DNA from: Pseudomonadota bacterium
GTDB lineage: Bacteria; Pseudomonadota; Alphaproteobacteria; Rhizobiales; Xanthobacteraceae
Assembly (NCBI GenBank): GCA_021823875.1
Contig: JAKAMD010000014.1
Location: forward strand, 1-21,526
Direction of reading: 5' to 3'
Length of the DNA stretch: 21,526 nt
Shown: positions 15,802 through 21,526 of the stretch, piece after piece
How positions within the stretch are numbered: the first letter of the stretch is position 1
Layout of the letters: every line of letters starts with the position of its first letter
Notes under the pieces: generated by a model
What the model saw: only the letters and a program-made list of their open reading frames with translations
Databases searched by the model: none
Told to the model about the DNA's origin: nothing
Position numbers and translations under genes: made by a program

Positions 15802-17571
15802 TTAACGACGACGTGCTGTTTTTTTCGGCGGAATGACCGGCAGCAGCACATAGGGCGCCTTCGCACCGCCGAAATGCAGCGTCGTGGCGTTGTCGAACAC
15901 CGCCATCGGCCGATCACGCGGATCGTCATGCAGGAACGGTCCGCAGCCGGTCAGTTCGTTCTTGAAGTTCGACAGCTTGCCGCCGCTGCCGCCCGGGTAA
16001 GCATAATCCTTACCGCGCACTGACACGCCGATGCGGAAACCTGCGGGGACTACGACGCAGGTCGGCCAGATCTCGATGTCGAGCTCGACTTGCTGGCCCT
16101 TCTTGAGCGGCTGCTTCTCGTCATGGGTGTGATAGGGCCGATAGGGTAGCGACAGTTTCTTGTCGAGCTTGCGATGCGAAGCGCGCAGCCAGCCTTGCGC
16201 GACCGGCGTGTGCGGATCGATCGCGCCCTGGAACACGACTTCCTTCATGTCGCCGGTGAACACCCGCAGCACGATGAAGAAATCGGCGTCGCTGGTGGAT
16301 GACGACGCGAACAATTTGAGCGCCGACGGTCCGGTGATCTCGGTCTCTTCCTTCAACGGCGGGGTGAGGAAGGTGAGGCCATCGCCCATCGACGCGAAGC
16401 TGAGCTTGCCGCCGCGCGTGGGCTTCTTGGTGGTCAGCGTCATGCCGGCGGGATCGAGATAAAACTTCGTCCATTTGGTGCGCTTGAGCGGCCATTCGTT
16501 TTCCGCGCGAGCGACGAACTTCTCGCCGGGGTAGCGCACTTGCAGGAACACCTTCGGCTGCTTGCCCCAGCCGGTATCCTTGCCGTGCAGGAATTTGTCG
16601 AAGAACTTGCGCTGCTGCTCGCGGCCGTAGTCGGTATAGAAATGCGTCCAGTGCTCGATGCCGTGCGCTTCCAGCCATTTCTGCTTCGACGCCGCGCGCG
16701 CGAAACCTTCGAAATTGCCGCGCGGATGCAGACCCTGGCCGCCCCAATTGGCGGCGGAGAATACCGGCACTTTGACCTTCGACCACACCGGCGAGCGGTC
16801 GCGGTGATACTGGTCGTCCATCGGATGCGCGGCGATCTCGGCGCCGAAATCGGAGCGGTTCTTGACCAGTTCGACGTCCGGCAGCGTCTCTGGCCCGCAC
16901 ACCAGCTCGCCGGTGACCCGGCTGCGGCCGCCGCGTTCGCTGACGCCGTACTGCACGGTCTTCACCTGCATGTCGTACCAGTTCTCCCAGAACGTCGAGA
17001 GAATGCCGCCGTGATGCGTCATGTCGCGATACCAGTCGGCCGAGCCTTCCCACACGCAGATGGCGGCGAGATGCGGCGGCTGCAACGATGCCACGTGCCA
17101 CTGGTTGATGCCGTAATAGGAAATACCGTTGAGCCCGACCTTGCCGTTCGACCACGGCTGCACGCCGGCCCATTCGATGCAGTCGTAGAAGTCCTTGGTT
17201 TCGCGCGGCGAGAAGTGATCGATGAAGCCGGGCGAGCATCCGGTGCCGCGTGAATCGACGCGCACGCAGATGTAATTATGCGGCACCCATTTCTCCGGAT
17301 CGACCACTTCCCAGCTCTGATAGAGATTGCTGGAGCCGGCGGTGACGTCGGGATGCTTCTCCGCCATGCGGTTCCAGGCGCTCGGATAGCCGTCCTGGAA
17401 GGCGAGGTTCTTGGCGTAAGGTCCGTAACTCAGGATGACCGGGTACTTGCCCTCTTTCACCGGACGAAAAACGTCGGCGCGCAGCACCAGTCCGTCGTCC
17501 ATGGTGATCGGCACGTTGAAATCGATCCGCATGTTGTCGCGGACTTCCGTGCGTTCGTTAAGCGACGCCAT
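15802..17571 (-). CDS. CocE/NonD family hydrolase (peptidase S15 type)
   Basis: This is a large alpha/beta hydrolase, 589 residues, of the family that includes cocaine esterase and X-Pro dipeptidyl peptidase; members cleave esters or amides. The N-terminal part has RADVFRPVKEGKYPVILSYGPY (oxyanion tyrosine region near 49), VRVDSRGTGCSPG (104-115) and GLNGISYYG (146-154) with the nucleophile Ser151. AHGIEHWTHFY (302-312) offers the catalytic histidine. The segment that usually supplies the acid (GGWYD in cocaine esterase, from memory) reads AANWGGQGLHPRGN (273-286) with no Asp. The C-terminal third is the jelly-roll PepX_C domain (EITGPSALKLFASSSTSDADFFIVL). No signal peptide is evident. The ATG at 17571 has GGGAGGT five bases ahead. 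It may release an acid or amine feeding the neighbouring enzymes (inference). Confidence 0.9.
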   Translation of the reverse strand: MASLNERTEVRDNMRIDFNVPITMDDGLVLRADVFRPVKEGKYPVILSYGPYAKNLAFQDGYPSAWNRMAEKHPDVTAGSSNLYQSWEVVDPEKWVPHNYICVRVDSRGTGCSPGFIDHFSPRETKDFYDCIEWAGVQPWSNGKVGLNGISYYGINQWHVASLQPPHLAAICVWEGSADWYRDMTHHGGILSTFWENWYDMQVKTVQYGVSERGGRSRVTGELVCGPETLPDVELVKNRSDFGAEIAAHPMDDQYHRDRSPVWSKVKVPVFSAANWGGQGLHPRGNFEGFARAASKQKWLEAHGIEHWTHFYTDYGREQQRKFFDKFLHGKDTGWGKQPKVFLQVRYPGEKFVARAENEWPLKRTKWTKFYLDPAGMTLTTKKPTRGGKLSFASMGDGLTFLTPPLKEETEITGPSALKLFASSSTSDADFFIVLRVFTGDMKEVVFQGAIDPHTPVAQGWLRASHRKLDKKLSLPYRPYHTHDEKQPLKKGQQVELDIEIWPTCVVVPAGFRIGVSVRGKDYAYPGGSGGKLSNFKNELTGCGPFLHDDPRDRPMAVFDNATTLHFGGAKAPYVLLPVIPPKKTARRR

Positions 17572-17595
17572 TTGTTACCTCCCGGTATTCCTATC

Positions 17596-17637
17596 GTCAT
17601 GCGCGCGCTGATCGCGGGCATTCACGTTCTTGTCTTC
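17596..17637. repeat. Half copy of the family A palindrome
   Basis: GTCATGCGCGCGCTGATCGC followed by GGGCATTCACGTTCTTGTCT resembles the left arm of the copy at 10573, including the CTTGTCTT tail, but the right arm is missing. It lies just upstream of the CocE-type gene. Confidence 0.4.
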
Positions 17638-17692
17638 TCGATAATTTTGCAAGAGGAGGATGGCATGCGCAACTCGGGCCCGTCCGCGCTGC

Positions 17693-17745
17693 GCAAAAAT
17701 AAATTTGGGATCGCAAACCGGGTATACCCGATTTGCAATCCCAAA
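17693..17745 (-). terminator. 42-bp near-perfect palindrome plus T-run; terminator of the NAD-type dehydrogenase gene
   Basis: Bases 17704-17745 form two 21-base arms around a TATA centre (core GGGTATACCC, outer TTTGGGAT/ATCCCAAA). Only two arm positions differ. On minus-strand RNA both become G-U pairs, giving an unbroken stem, while on the plus strand they would be A-C clashes. TTTATTTTT follows on the minus strand. It lies 42 bases after the dehydrogenase stop codon. A role as operator for the CocE-type gene is the alternative. Confidence 0.65.
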
Positions 17746-17786
17746 CTGGCCGTAAAGGCAGAGTAACGATCTTTAATTATTCGGCG

Positions 17787-18689
17787 TCAACGCTTGCGCT
17801 TGACCTTCGCCATTTTCTCCAGCACGGCGCAGACCGCGGCGGTGTCCTGCGCGCCGAGGCCGGCCTTCTGCGCCTTCACATAGATCGCCTTGGTGGCGTC
17901 GAACATCGGGGTCGGCACCTTGATCTTGCGGGCGTAGTTGCCGATCACCGACATGTCCTTGTCCCACACGTCGATCTTCATGGTGGCTTTCTTGTAATTA
18001 TTCTCCACCATCATGGGCGCGCGCAGTTCGAACACGCGGCTGTTGCCGGCGCCGGCCTGGATCAGGTCGAAGATCACCTGCGGCTTGAGACCCGCCTTCA
18101 TGCCCAGCACCATGGCTTCCGCGCTGGCGACGTTGTTGATGGCGACCAGGAGATTGGCGACGTATTTGATCTTGCTGCCATTGCCGAAGGCGCCGACGTC
18201 GTAGGTCTTGCGGCCGAAATCATCGAACATCGGGGTGAGCCGCTTGATCGCGCGGCTGTCGCCGCTGGCGTAGAAGACGAGATCACGCACGGCGGCCTGT
18301 GCGCCGGTGCCGCTGACCGGGGTGTCGAGCAGGGTATGGCCGGCCTTGGCCAGCATCTTCTGCGCCTTTTCCTTGTCGGAAATCGTGAAAGTGCTCATTT
18401 CCACGACCAGCTTCGGCTTCAGCTTGGCCTTGGCGATCGCGCGTGCCGTATCCATCAAAGCTTGCGGCTTGGGCAGGCTGGTGAGCACGGTGGGCGCCGC
18501 CGACGCCACCGCAACCGCGTCGGCCGCGATCTCGACGCCCGCGTGCTGGGCTTCACGCCGGCGCGCCGCGCTGATGTCGTAACCAATGACGCGCCAGCCG
18601 GCCGCCGCCAGGTTCTTGGCGAATGCACCCCCCATAATGCCGAGGCCGATCACGCCGACGACACCTTTGCTCTTCTTCCGCGCAGCCAT
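17787..18689 (-). CDS. Beta-hydroxyacid dehydrogenase, NAD-type (3-hydroxyisobutyrate dehydrogenase family)
   Basis: This 300-residue oxidoreductase of the 6-phosphogluconate/3-hydroxyisobutyrate dehydrogenase superfamily oxidises a short beta-hydroxyacid or reduces the matching semialdehyde. The Rossmann motif is GLGIMG (15-20); the second strand ends YDIS with Asp38, the acidic residue usual in NAD-preferring members. DTPVSGTGAQA (122-132) is the substrate-binding segment, and Lys175 with Asn179 in KYVAN is the catalytic pair, followed by the all-helical C-terminal domain. The chain starts MAARKKSKG and ends KVKRKR, unusually basic at both ends. The ATG at 18689 has AAGGAG upstream. It is divergent from a second family member at 18852. 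The actual substrate is not deducible. Confidence 0.9.
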   Translation of the reverse strand: MAARKKSKGVVGVIGLGIMGGAFAKNLAAAGWRVIGYDISAARRREAQHAGVEIAADAVAVASAAPTVLTSLPKPQALMDTARAIAKAKLKPKLVVEMSTFTISDKEKAQKMLAKAGHTLLDTPVSGTGAQAAVRDLVFYASGDSRAIKRLTPMFDDFGRKTYDVGAFGNGSKIKYVANLLVAINNVASAEAMVLGMKAGLKPQVIFDLIQAGAGNSRVFELRAPMMVENNYKKATMKIDVWDKDMSVIGNYARKIKVPTPMFDATKAIYVKAQKAGLGAQDTAAVCAVLEKMAKVKRKR

Positions 18690-18851
18690 TCGACTTTCTC
18701 CTTGTCAAAAACAGAGTTCGCGCGAATCCGTTTGTCCCTTTGCTCATATGCGTTCGCACCGGGATCTGTCGAGTGGGGCATCGCCGCAGGCGGCTTTCAT
18801 GACGCGCTGTGATCGCTTATCGTTGCCTCCGACAACCTATCGGGAGGAACC
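18690..18851. promoter_or_regulatory. Divergent intergenic region between the two dehydrogenase genes
   Basis: This 162-base gap separates two divergent starts and should contain both promoters. Ribosome sites AAGGAG (minus) and GGGAGGAA (plus) are at its edges. I see no clear promoter boxes or strong dyad by eye, and no small gene that I trust. Confidence 0.35.
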
Positions 18852-19736
18852 ATGAAAATCGGAGTAGCTGGTCTCGGCGCCATGGGCGCCGCCATCGCCG
18901 CGCGGCTGATGGAAGTCGGTCACGAGGTCACGGTGTGGAATCGTACCCCGGACAAGGCCAAGCCGCTGGGTGAGGCCGGCGCCAAAGTCGTCAATACGCC
19001 GGCCGCGGTCGCCGCCGCCAGCGAAGCGGTCATTACCATCCTCACCGACGGCAAGGCGATCGATGACGTCTATAGCGGGCCGAACGGCCTGTTGTCGGGC
19101 AACGTCAAGGGCAAGCTGTTCATCGAGATGAGCACGGTGGCGCCCAAGGTCGAGACCGACCTGGCGCCGAAAGTGCGGGCCACCGGCGCGGCGATGGTGG
19201 AATGCCCGGTCGGTGGTTCCACTGCACCGGCACGCAAGGGGCAATTGCTCGGGCTGATGGGCGCCGAGCCGGCCGATGCCGACCGCGCGCGGCCGATCCT
19301 CGAACAGCTCTGCCGCAAGGTCGAGCATTGCGGGCCGATCGGTAGCGGTTCGGCCATGAAGCTCGCCATCAACCTGCCGTTGATGGTGGCCTGGCAGGCC
19401 TATGGCGAGGCTTTTGCCATTGCACGCAGTGTCGGTTGGGAGCCCAAGCGCCTGCTCGACCTGTTCGTCGAGAGCAACGGCGCCAACAAGGCGCTCGGCA
19501 TGCGCGCCGACATGATCGTGAAAATGTTCGAATGTAAGGACCCGGGCCCGACCACGTTCTCGATCGCCAATGCCTTGAAGGACGTGCGCACCATGATCGC
19601 TGCCGGCGAGGCGCTGGGCGCTGAGATGAATGCCACCAAGGCGGCGCTGGCCGGCTTCCAGGACGCCGTCAACCACGGCTTGGGCGGCAGCGACGGCGCG
19701 CAATTGCCGGTCTACTGGTCGTCGAAGAAGAAGTAA
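18852..19736 (+). CDS. Beta-hydroxyacid dehydrogenase, NADP-type (HIBADH/GLYR-like family)
   Basis: This 294-residue member of the same superfamily is clearly not a recent copy of its divergent neighbour. GLGAMG (7-12) binds the dinucleotide. The second strand ends VWNRTPDK (28-35), the Asn-Arg-Thr pattern of NADP-using glyoxylate / succinic semialdehyde reductases. ECPVGGSTAPARKGQL (117-132) is the substrate segment, and Lys170 with Asn174 in KLAIN is the catalytic pair. The ATG at 18852 follows a near-ideal GGGAGGAACC. The next gene, the zeta-class glutathione transferase, begins 56 bases downstream on the same strand, so they may share a transcript. It may reduce or oxidise a hydroxyacid or semialdehyde from ring breakdown (inference). 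Confidence 0.9.
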   Translation: MKIGVAGLGAMGAAIAARLMEVGHEVTVWNRTPDKAKPLGEAGAKVVNTPAAVAAASEAVITILTDGKAIDDVYSGPNGLLSGNVKGKLFIEMSTVAPKVETDLAPKVRATGAAMVECPVGGSTAPARKGQLLGLMGAEPADADRARPILEQLCRKVEHCGPIGSGSAMKLAINLPLMVAWQAYGEAFAIARSVGWEPKRLLDLFVESNGANKALGMRADMIVKMFECKDPGPTTFSIANALKDVRTMIAAGEALGAEMNATKAALAGFQDAVNHGLGGSDGAQLPVYWSSKKK

Positions 19737-19745
19737 TCGACATTG

Positions 19746-19775
19746 GTCATGGCCGGGCTCGTCCTGGTCATGGTC
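19746..19775. repeat. Degenerate fragment of the family A palindrome
   Basis: GTCATGGCCGGGCTCGTCCT followed by GGTCATGG resembles the right-arm complement GTCATGGCCGGGCTTGTCCC of the intact copies. It lies directly ahead of the ribosome site of the glutathione transferase gene. Confidence 0.35.
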
Positions 19776-19792
19776 TTATCAAGGGTAGAGCC

Positions 19793-20446
19793 ATGAAGCT
19801 CTTTTCCTACTGGCGGTCGCTGGCGACCTATCGCGTGCGCATCGCGCTCAACCTCAAGGGGATCGCTCCCGACGAGGTGATCGACGTCAATCTGCACCAG
19901 GGCGCGCAGCGCGCCGAGGCGTTCCGCCAGATCAATCCGATGATGGCGCTGCCGGCGCTGATCGAGGACGACGGCAATGTGCTGTTCGAGTCGCTCGCCA
20001 TCATCGAATATCTCGACGAGACGCACCCGAATCCGCCGCTCTTGCCGAAGGACCCGCGGGCACGCGCGCGGGTGCGCGGGCTGGCGCAGCTCATCGCCTG
20101 CGACACCCATCCGCTGATCGTGCCGCGCGTGCGCGAATATCTGGCGGATGAATTCCATGCCGACGAGGCCGCCGTGATGAAATGGGGTCATCATTGGCAT
20201 CAGGCGGCGATGATCGCGCTGGAGACACATCTGGCCGGCTCGCCGCAGACTGGCCGCTATTGTCAGGGCGATACGATCACGCTCGCCGACATCTGCCTTG
20301 CCGGCCAGGCGGCGGGTGCGGCCTATTTCAAATGCGACATCGCGCCGTTTCCGACCATCAAGCGCATCGTCGACACGTTGATGACCAACGACGCCTTCGC
20401 GCGCGCCCATCCGCTCAAGCAACCCGGCGCCCCGGCATCGCCATAA
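19793..20446 (+). CDS. maiA: Zeta-class glutathione S-transferase, maleylacetoacetate/maleylpyruvate isomerase type
   Basis: The 217-residue protein has the GST fold and would use glutathione to isomerise a cis double bond of a ring-cleavage product to the trans form (maleylacetoacetate to fumarylacetoacetate, or maleylpyruvate to fumarylpyruvate). The N-terminal thioredoxin-like domain starts MKLFSYWRSLATYRVRIALN; Ser9 is the usual active-site serine, but position 10 is Leu where bacterial relatives have Ser or Gly. LPAL (53-56) holds the cis-proline and FESLAIIEYL (65-74) the Glu-Ser glutathione contact. The helical domain has EYLADEFHADEAAVMKW, which recalls NagL maleylpyruvate isomerase. 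The ATG at 19793 follows AAGGGTAGAGCC. It sits after the NADP-type dehydrogenase. MaiA and NagL activities cannot be separated by eye, so the symbol is tentative. Confidence 0.87.
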   Translation: MKLFSYWRSLATYRVRIALNLKGIAPDEVIDVNLHQGAQRAEAFRQINPMMALPALIEDDGNVLFESLAIIEYLDETHPNPPLLPKDPRARARVRGLAQLIACDTHPLIVPRVREYLADEFHADEAAVMKWGHHWHQAAMIALETHLAGSPQTGRYCQGDTITLADICLAGQAAGAAYFKCDIAPFPTIKRIVDTLMTNDAFARAHPLKQPGAPASP

Positions 20447-20505
20447 TCAACAGCGCCACGCGGCGTGCGCGTCGTTGCCGAAGAGGCTCAGGCCGCCCGC
20501 CAGCG

Positions 20506-20673
20506 CTACTGCGGCCAGAAACGCAACATCACAAACATGCGTTTGATTAATCTTGCGACGGCCAGAACAAGCTTGCCATCGAATTTGATGGTCCCCGGAG
20601 CATCATCGACGCCCCCAACAAATTTGAACTGAGGTCTTGTGCAGCACATTGTGATTGGGTCGTGCACGTGCAT
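20506..20673 (-). CDS. Small unrecognised protein (55 residues) with HxH and CC near the N-terminus
   Basis: I do not recognise a family. The ATG at 20673 is preceded by GGAGGAAGAC, an excellent ribosome site, while the upstream in-frame ATG at 20721 has none. The protein starts MHVHDPITMCCTRPQFKFVG, then VDDAPGTIKFDGKLVLAVARL, and ends IKRMFVMLRFWPQ. His2, His4, Met9, Cys10 and Cys11 could make a metal or metalloid site (inference). The C-terminal half is basic and hydrophobic. It follows the thioredoxin-like gene on the same strand after 93 bases, in a run that begins with an ArsP/YraQ-like permease, so a role in the same stress module is possible. It could still be a chance frame. Confidence 0.5.
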   Translation of the reverse strand: MHVHDPITMCCTRPQFKFVGGVDDAPGTIKFDGKLVLAVARLIKRMFVMLRFWPQ

Positions 20674-20766
20674 GTCTTCCTCCTCCGTCAGTTTGCCGCC
20701 TTGGCGGCGCATTGCCGGCAAAAATATCGAGATTAACGATGCGCAGATGAGCGGCTTTGCGAAGGC

Positions 20767-21003
20767 TCAGGCCGAAAGCCAGCGCGCGACGTCTTCCGGT
20801 TTCGGCAGGCCGCCGGCATGCACCACCTTGCCGTCGATGACGATGCCGGGCGTCGAGGCGATGCCGTAGCCGGCGATGGCCGCGTAGTCGGTTACCTTCT
20901 CGAGCGCAATCGGGATGCCGAGCTTGTCGGCTTCGCTTTGCACCATCTCGGCGGTCGTATTGCAGCGCTTGCAGCCGGGACCGAGAACCTTGACGTCTTT
21001 CAT
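20767..21003 (-). CDS. Thioredoxin-like redox-active disulfide protein (CKRC)
   Basis: This 78-residue thioredoxin-fold protein of the small 'redox-active disulfide protein 2' type (Thioredoxin_3) starts MKDVKVLGPGCKRCNTTAEM, with the Cys11-Lys-Arg-Cys14 active site. The cis-proline follows in IASTPGIVIDGKVVHAG (near 48-64). Length and layout match the family, which is commonly found next to permeases of the ArsP/YraQ class. The ATG at 21003 has GGAGAAG upstream and lies 14 bases after the permease stop codon, so the two are one operon. It probably reduces a disulfide or metal(loid)-thiol intermediate linked to export (inference). Confidence 0.9.
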   Translation of the reverse strand: MKDVKVLGPGCKRCNTTAEMVQSEADKLGIPIALEKVTDYAAIAGYGIASTPGIVIDGKVVHAGGLPKPEDVARWLSA

Positions 21004-21017
21004 GACGCTTCTCCGAG

Positions 21018-21526
21018 TTACGATACGAACAGAGCGTTGAACAGGAAGCCGATTGCCAGGATGCCGGCGCCGACGATGCCGACGAACACGGCGATCAGCC
21101 GGATGCTCAGCACCTTGCGCAGAATGATCATCTCGGGCAGCGACAGCGCGATCACCGACATCATGAAGGCGAGCACGGTGCCGAGTGCCGCCCCCTTGCC
21201 GAGCAGGGCTTCGACCACCGGGATGATGCCGGCGGCATTGGAATACATTGGAATGCCCAAGAGGACCGCGGCGGGCACCGACCACCAGGCGTCCTTGCCC
21301 ATGATCGAGGCCAGCAGATCCGAAGGCACATAACCATGGATGAAGGCGCCCGCCGCGATGCCGGCGATGATCCACATCCAAACCTTGCCGACGATATCGC
21401 GCATGGCGTCGATGCCCGCCTTGATGCGGTCGACGACGGTCGTCCGATCGGTCGCGAGATCGACAGTGCCGGCGCGAACATTACGCACCCACTCCTCCAA
21501 CCAGCCCTCGAGGTGCAGCTGGCCGA
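21018..21526 (-). CDS. Permease, ArsP/YraQ-like (PF03773), 5' end beyond window
   Basis: This is the C-terminal half of a multi-pass membrane permease of the DUF318/ArsP class, whose members export organoarsenicals or other metal species. The frame stays open to the window edge, reading GQLHLEGWLEEWVRNVRAG, so the start is outside and this is a partial gene on the minus strand. After a cytoplasmic linker come about four membrane segments, with GIPMYSNAAGIIPVVEALLGKG and MSVIALSLPEMIILRKVL, the conserved repeats of the family. It ends IGFLFNALFVS. The thioredoxin-like gene follows within 14 bases. An ArsR-type regulator upstream would be typical but cannot be seen. Substrate specificity is unknown. 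Confidence 0.88.
   Translation of the reverse strand, partial: GQLHLEGWLEEWVRNVRAGTVDLATDRTTVVDRIKAGIDAMRDIVGKVWMWIIAGIAAGAFIHGYVPSDLLASIMGKDAWWSVPAAVLLGIPMYSNAAGIIPVVEALLGKGAALGTVLAFMMSVIALSLPEMIILRKVLSIRLIAVFVGIVGAGILAIGFLFNALFVS

Noticed and set aside
17665..17766. 33-codon plus-strand frame with GAGGAGG five bases ahead of its ATG
   Set aside because: It runs against both neighbours and its middle is the 42-bp palindrome, whose mismatch pattern fits minus-strand RNA. The ribosome site is good, so it is not impossible, but nothing else supports it.

Overview
The window is a GC-rich, densely coded stretch that looks chromosomal, from an alphaproteobacterium. It most resembles Hyphomicrobiales of the Bradyrhizobium / Rhodopseudomonas / Xanthobacteraceae kind. 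The reasons are the long antisense open frames created by high GC, the strong GGAGG ribosome sites, the many branched-chain-amino-acid-type (HAAT) ABC importers, and intergenic palindromes of the 'GTCATGCCCGGC...GTGCCGGGCATCCACG' type that I associate with that group. The placement is inferred from gene content; no rRNA or tRNA is present.

Layout. Bases 1-1835 hold the 3' part of a fused DctQ-DctM TRAP permease (+), followed by a small DUF1330 protein. Bases 2412-3701 encode a periplasmic HAAT binding protein (+) with a clear terminator. Convergent to it is livHMGF operon 1 (minus strand, 7259 down to 3912). Next comes a divergent pair: a BauB-like cupin (-) and a 2,6-dihydroxypyridine-3-monooxygenase-like flavoprotein (+). 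A second importer follows on the minus strand as one run: Tat-exported binding protein (15428-14172), livH2, livM2, livG2, livF2 and an ACMSD-type amidohydrolase (down to 9485). Further right are a CocE/NonD (S15) hydrolase (-), a divergent pair of beta-hydroxyacid dehydrogenases (one with an NAD-type, one with an NADP-type cofactor fingerprint) and a zeta-class glutathione transferase of the maleylacetoacetate/maleylpyruvate isomerase type (+). The right end holds a minus-strand run of an ArsP/YraQ-like permease (cut by the window edge), a CxxC thioredoxin-like protein and a small unrecognised 55-residue protein.

How it may work together (inference). One TRAP system and two HAAT importers surround a ring hydroxylase, a cupin, a metal-dependent decarboxylase/hydrolase, an acyl-ester or amide hydrolase, two hydroxyacid dehydrogenases and a glutathione-dependent isomerase. 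This reads as a peripheral catabolic island for an aromatic or N-heteroaromatic acid or amide. No ring-cleavage dioxygenase and no dedicated regulator gene is visible, so the pathway is incomplete here or its parts serve different substrates. The permease-thioredoxin pair at the right end looks like a separate metalloid/metal efflux module.

Non-coding structure is rich: several strong hairpin terminators, three families of long inverted repeats, a 42-bp near-perfect palindrome, a 15-bp operator-like palindrome upstream of the second binding protein, and a possible leader peptide upstream of livH1. Nothing looks like a phage, CRISPR array, transposase or integron.
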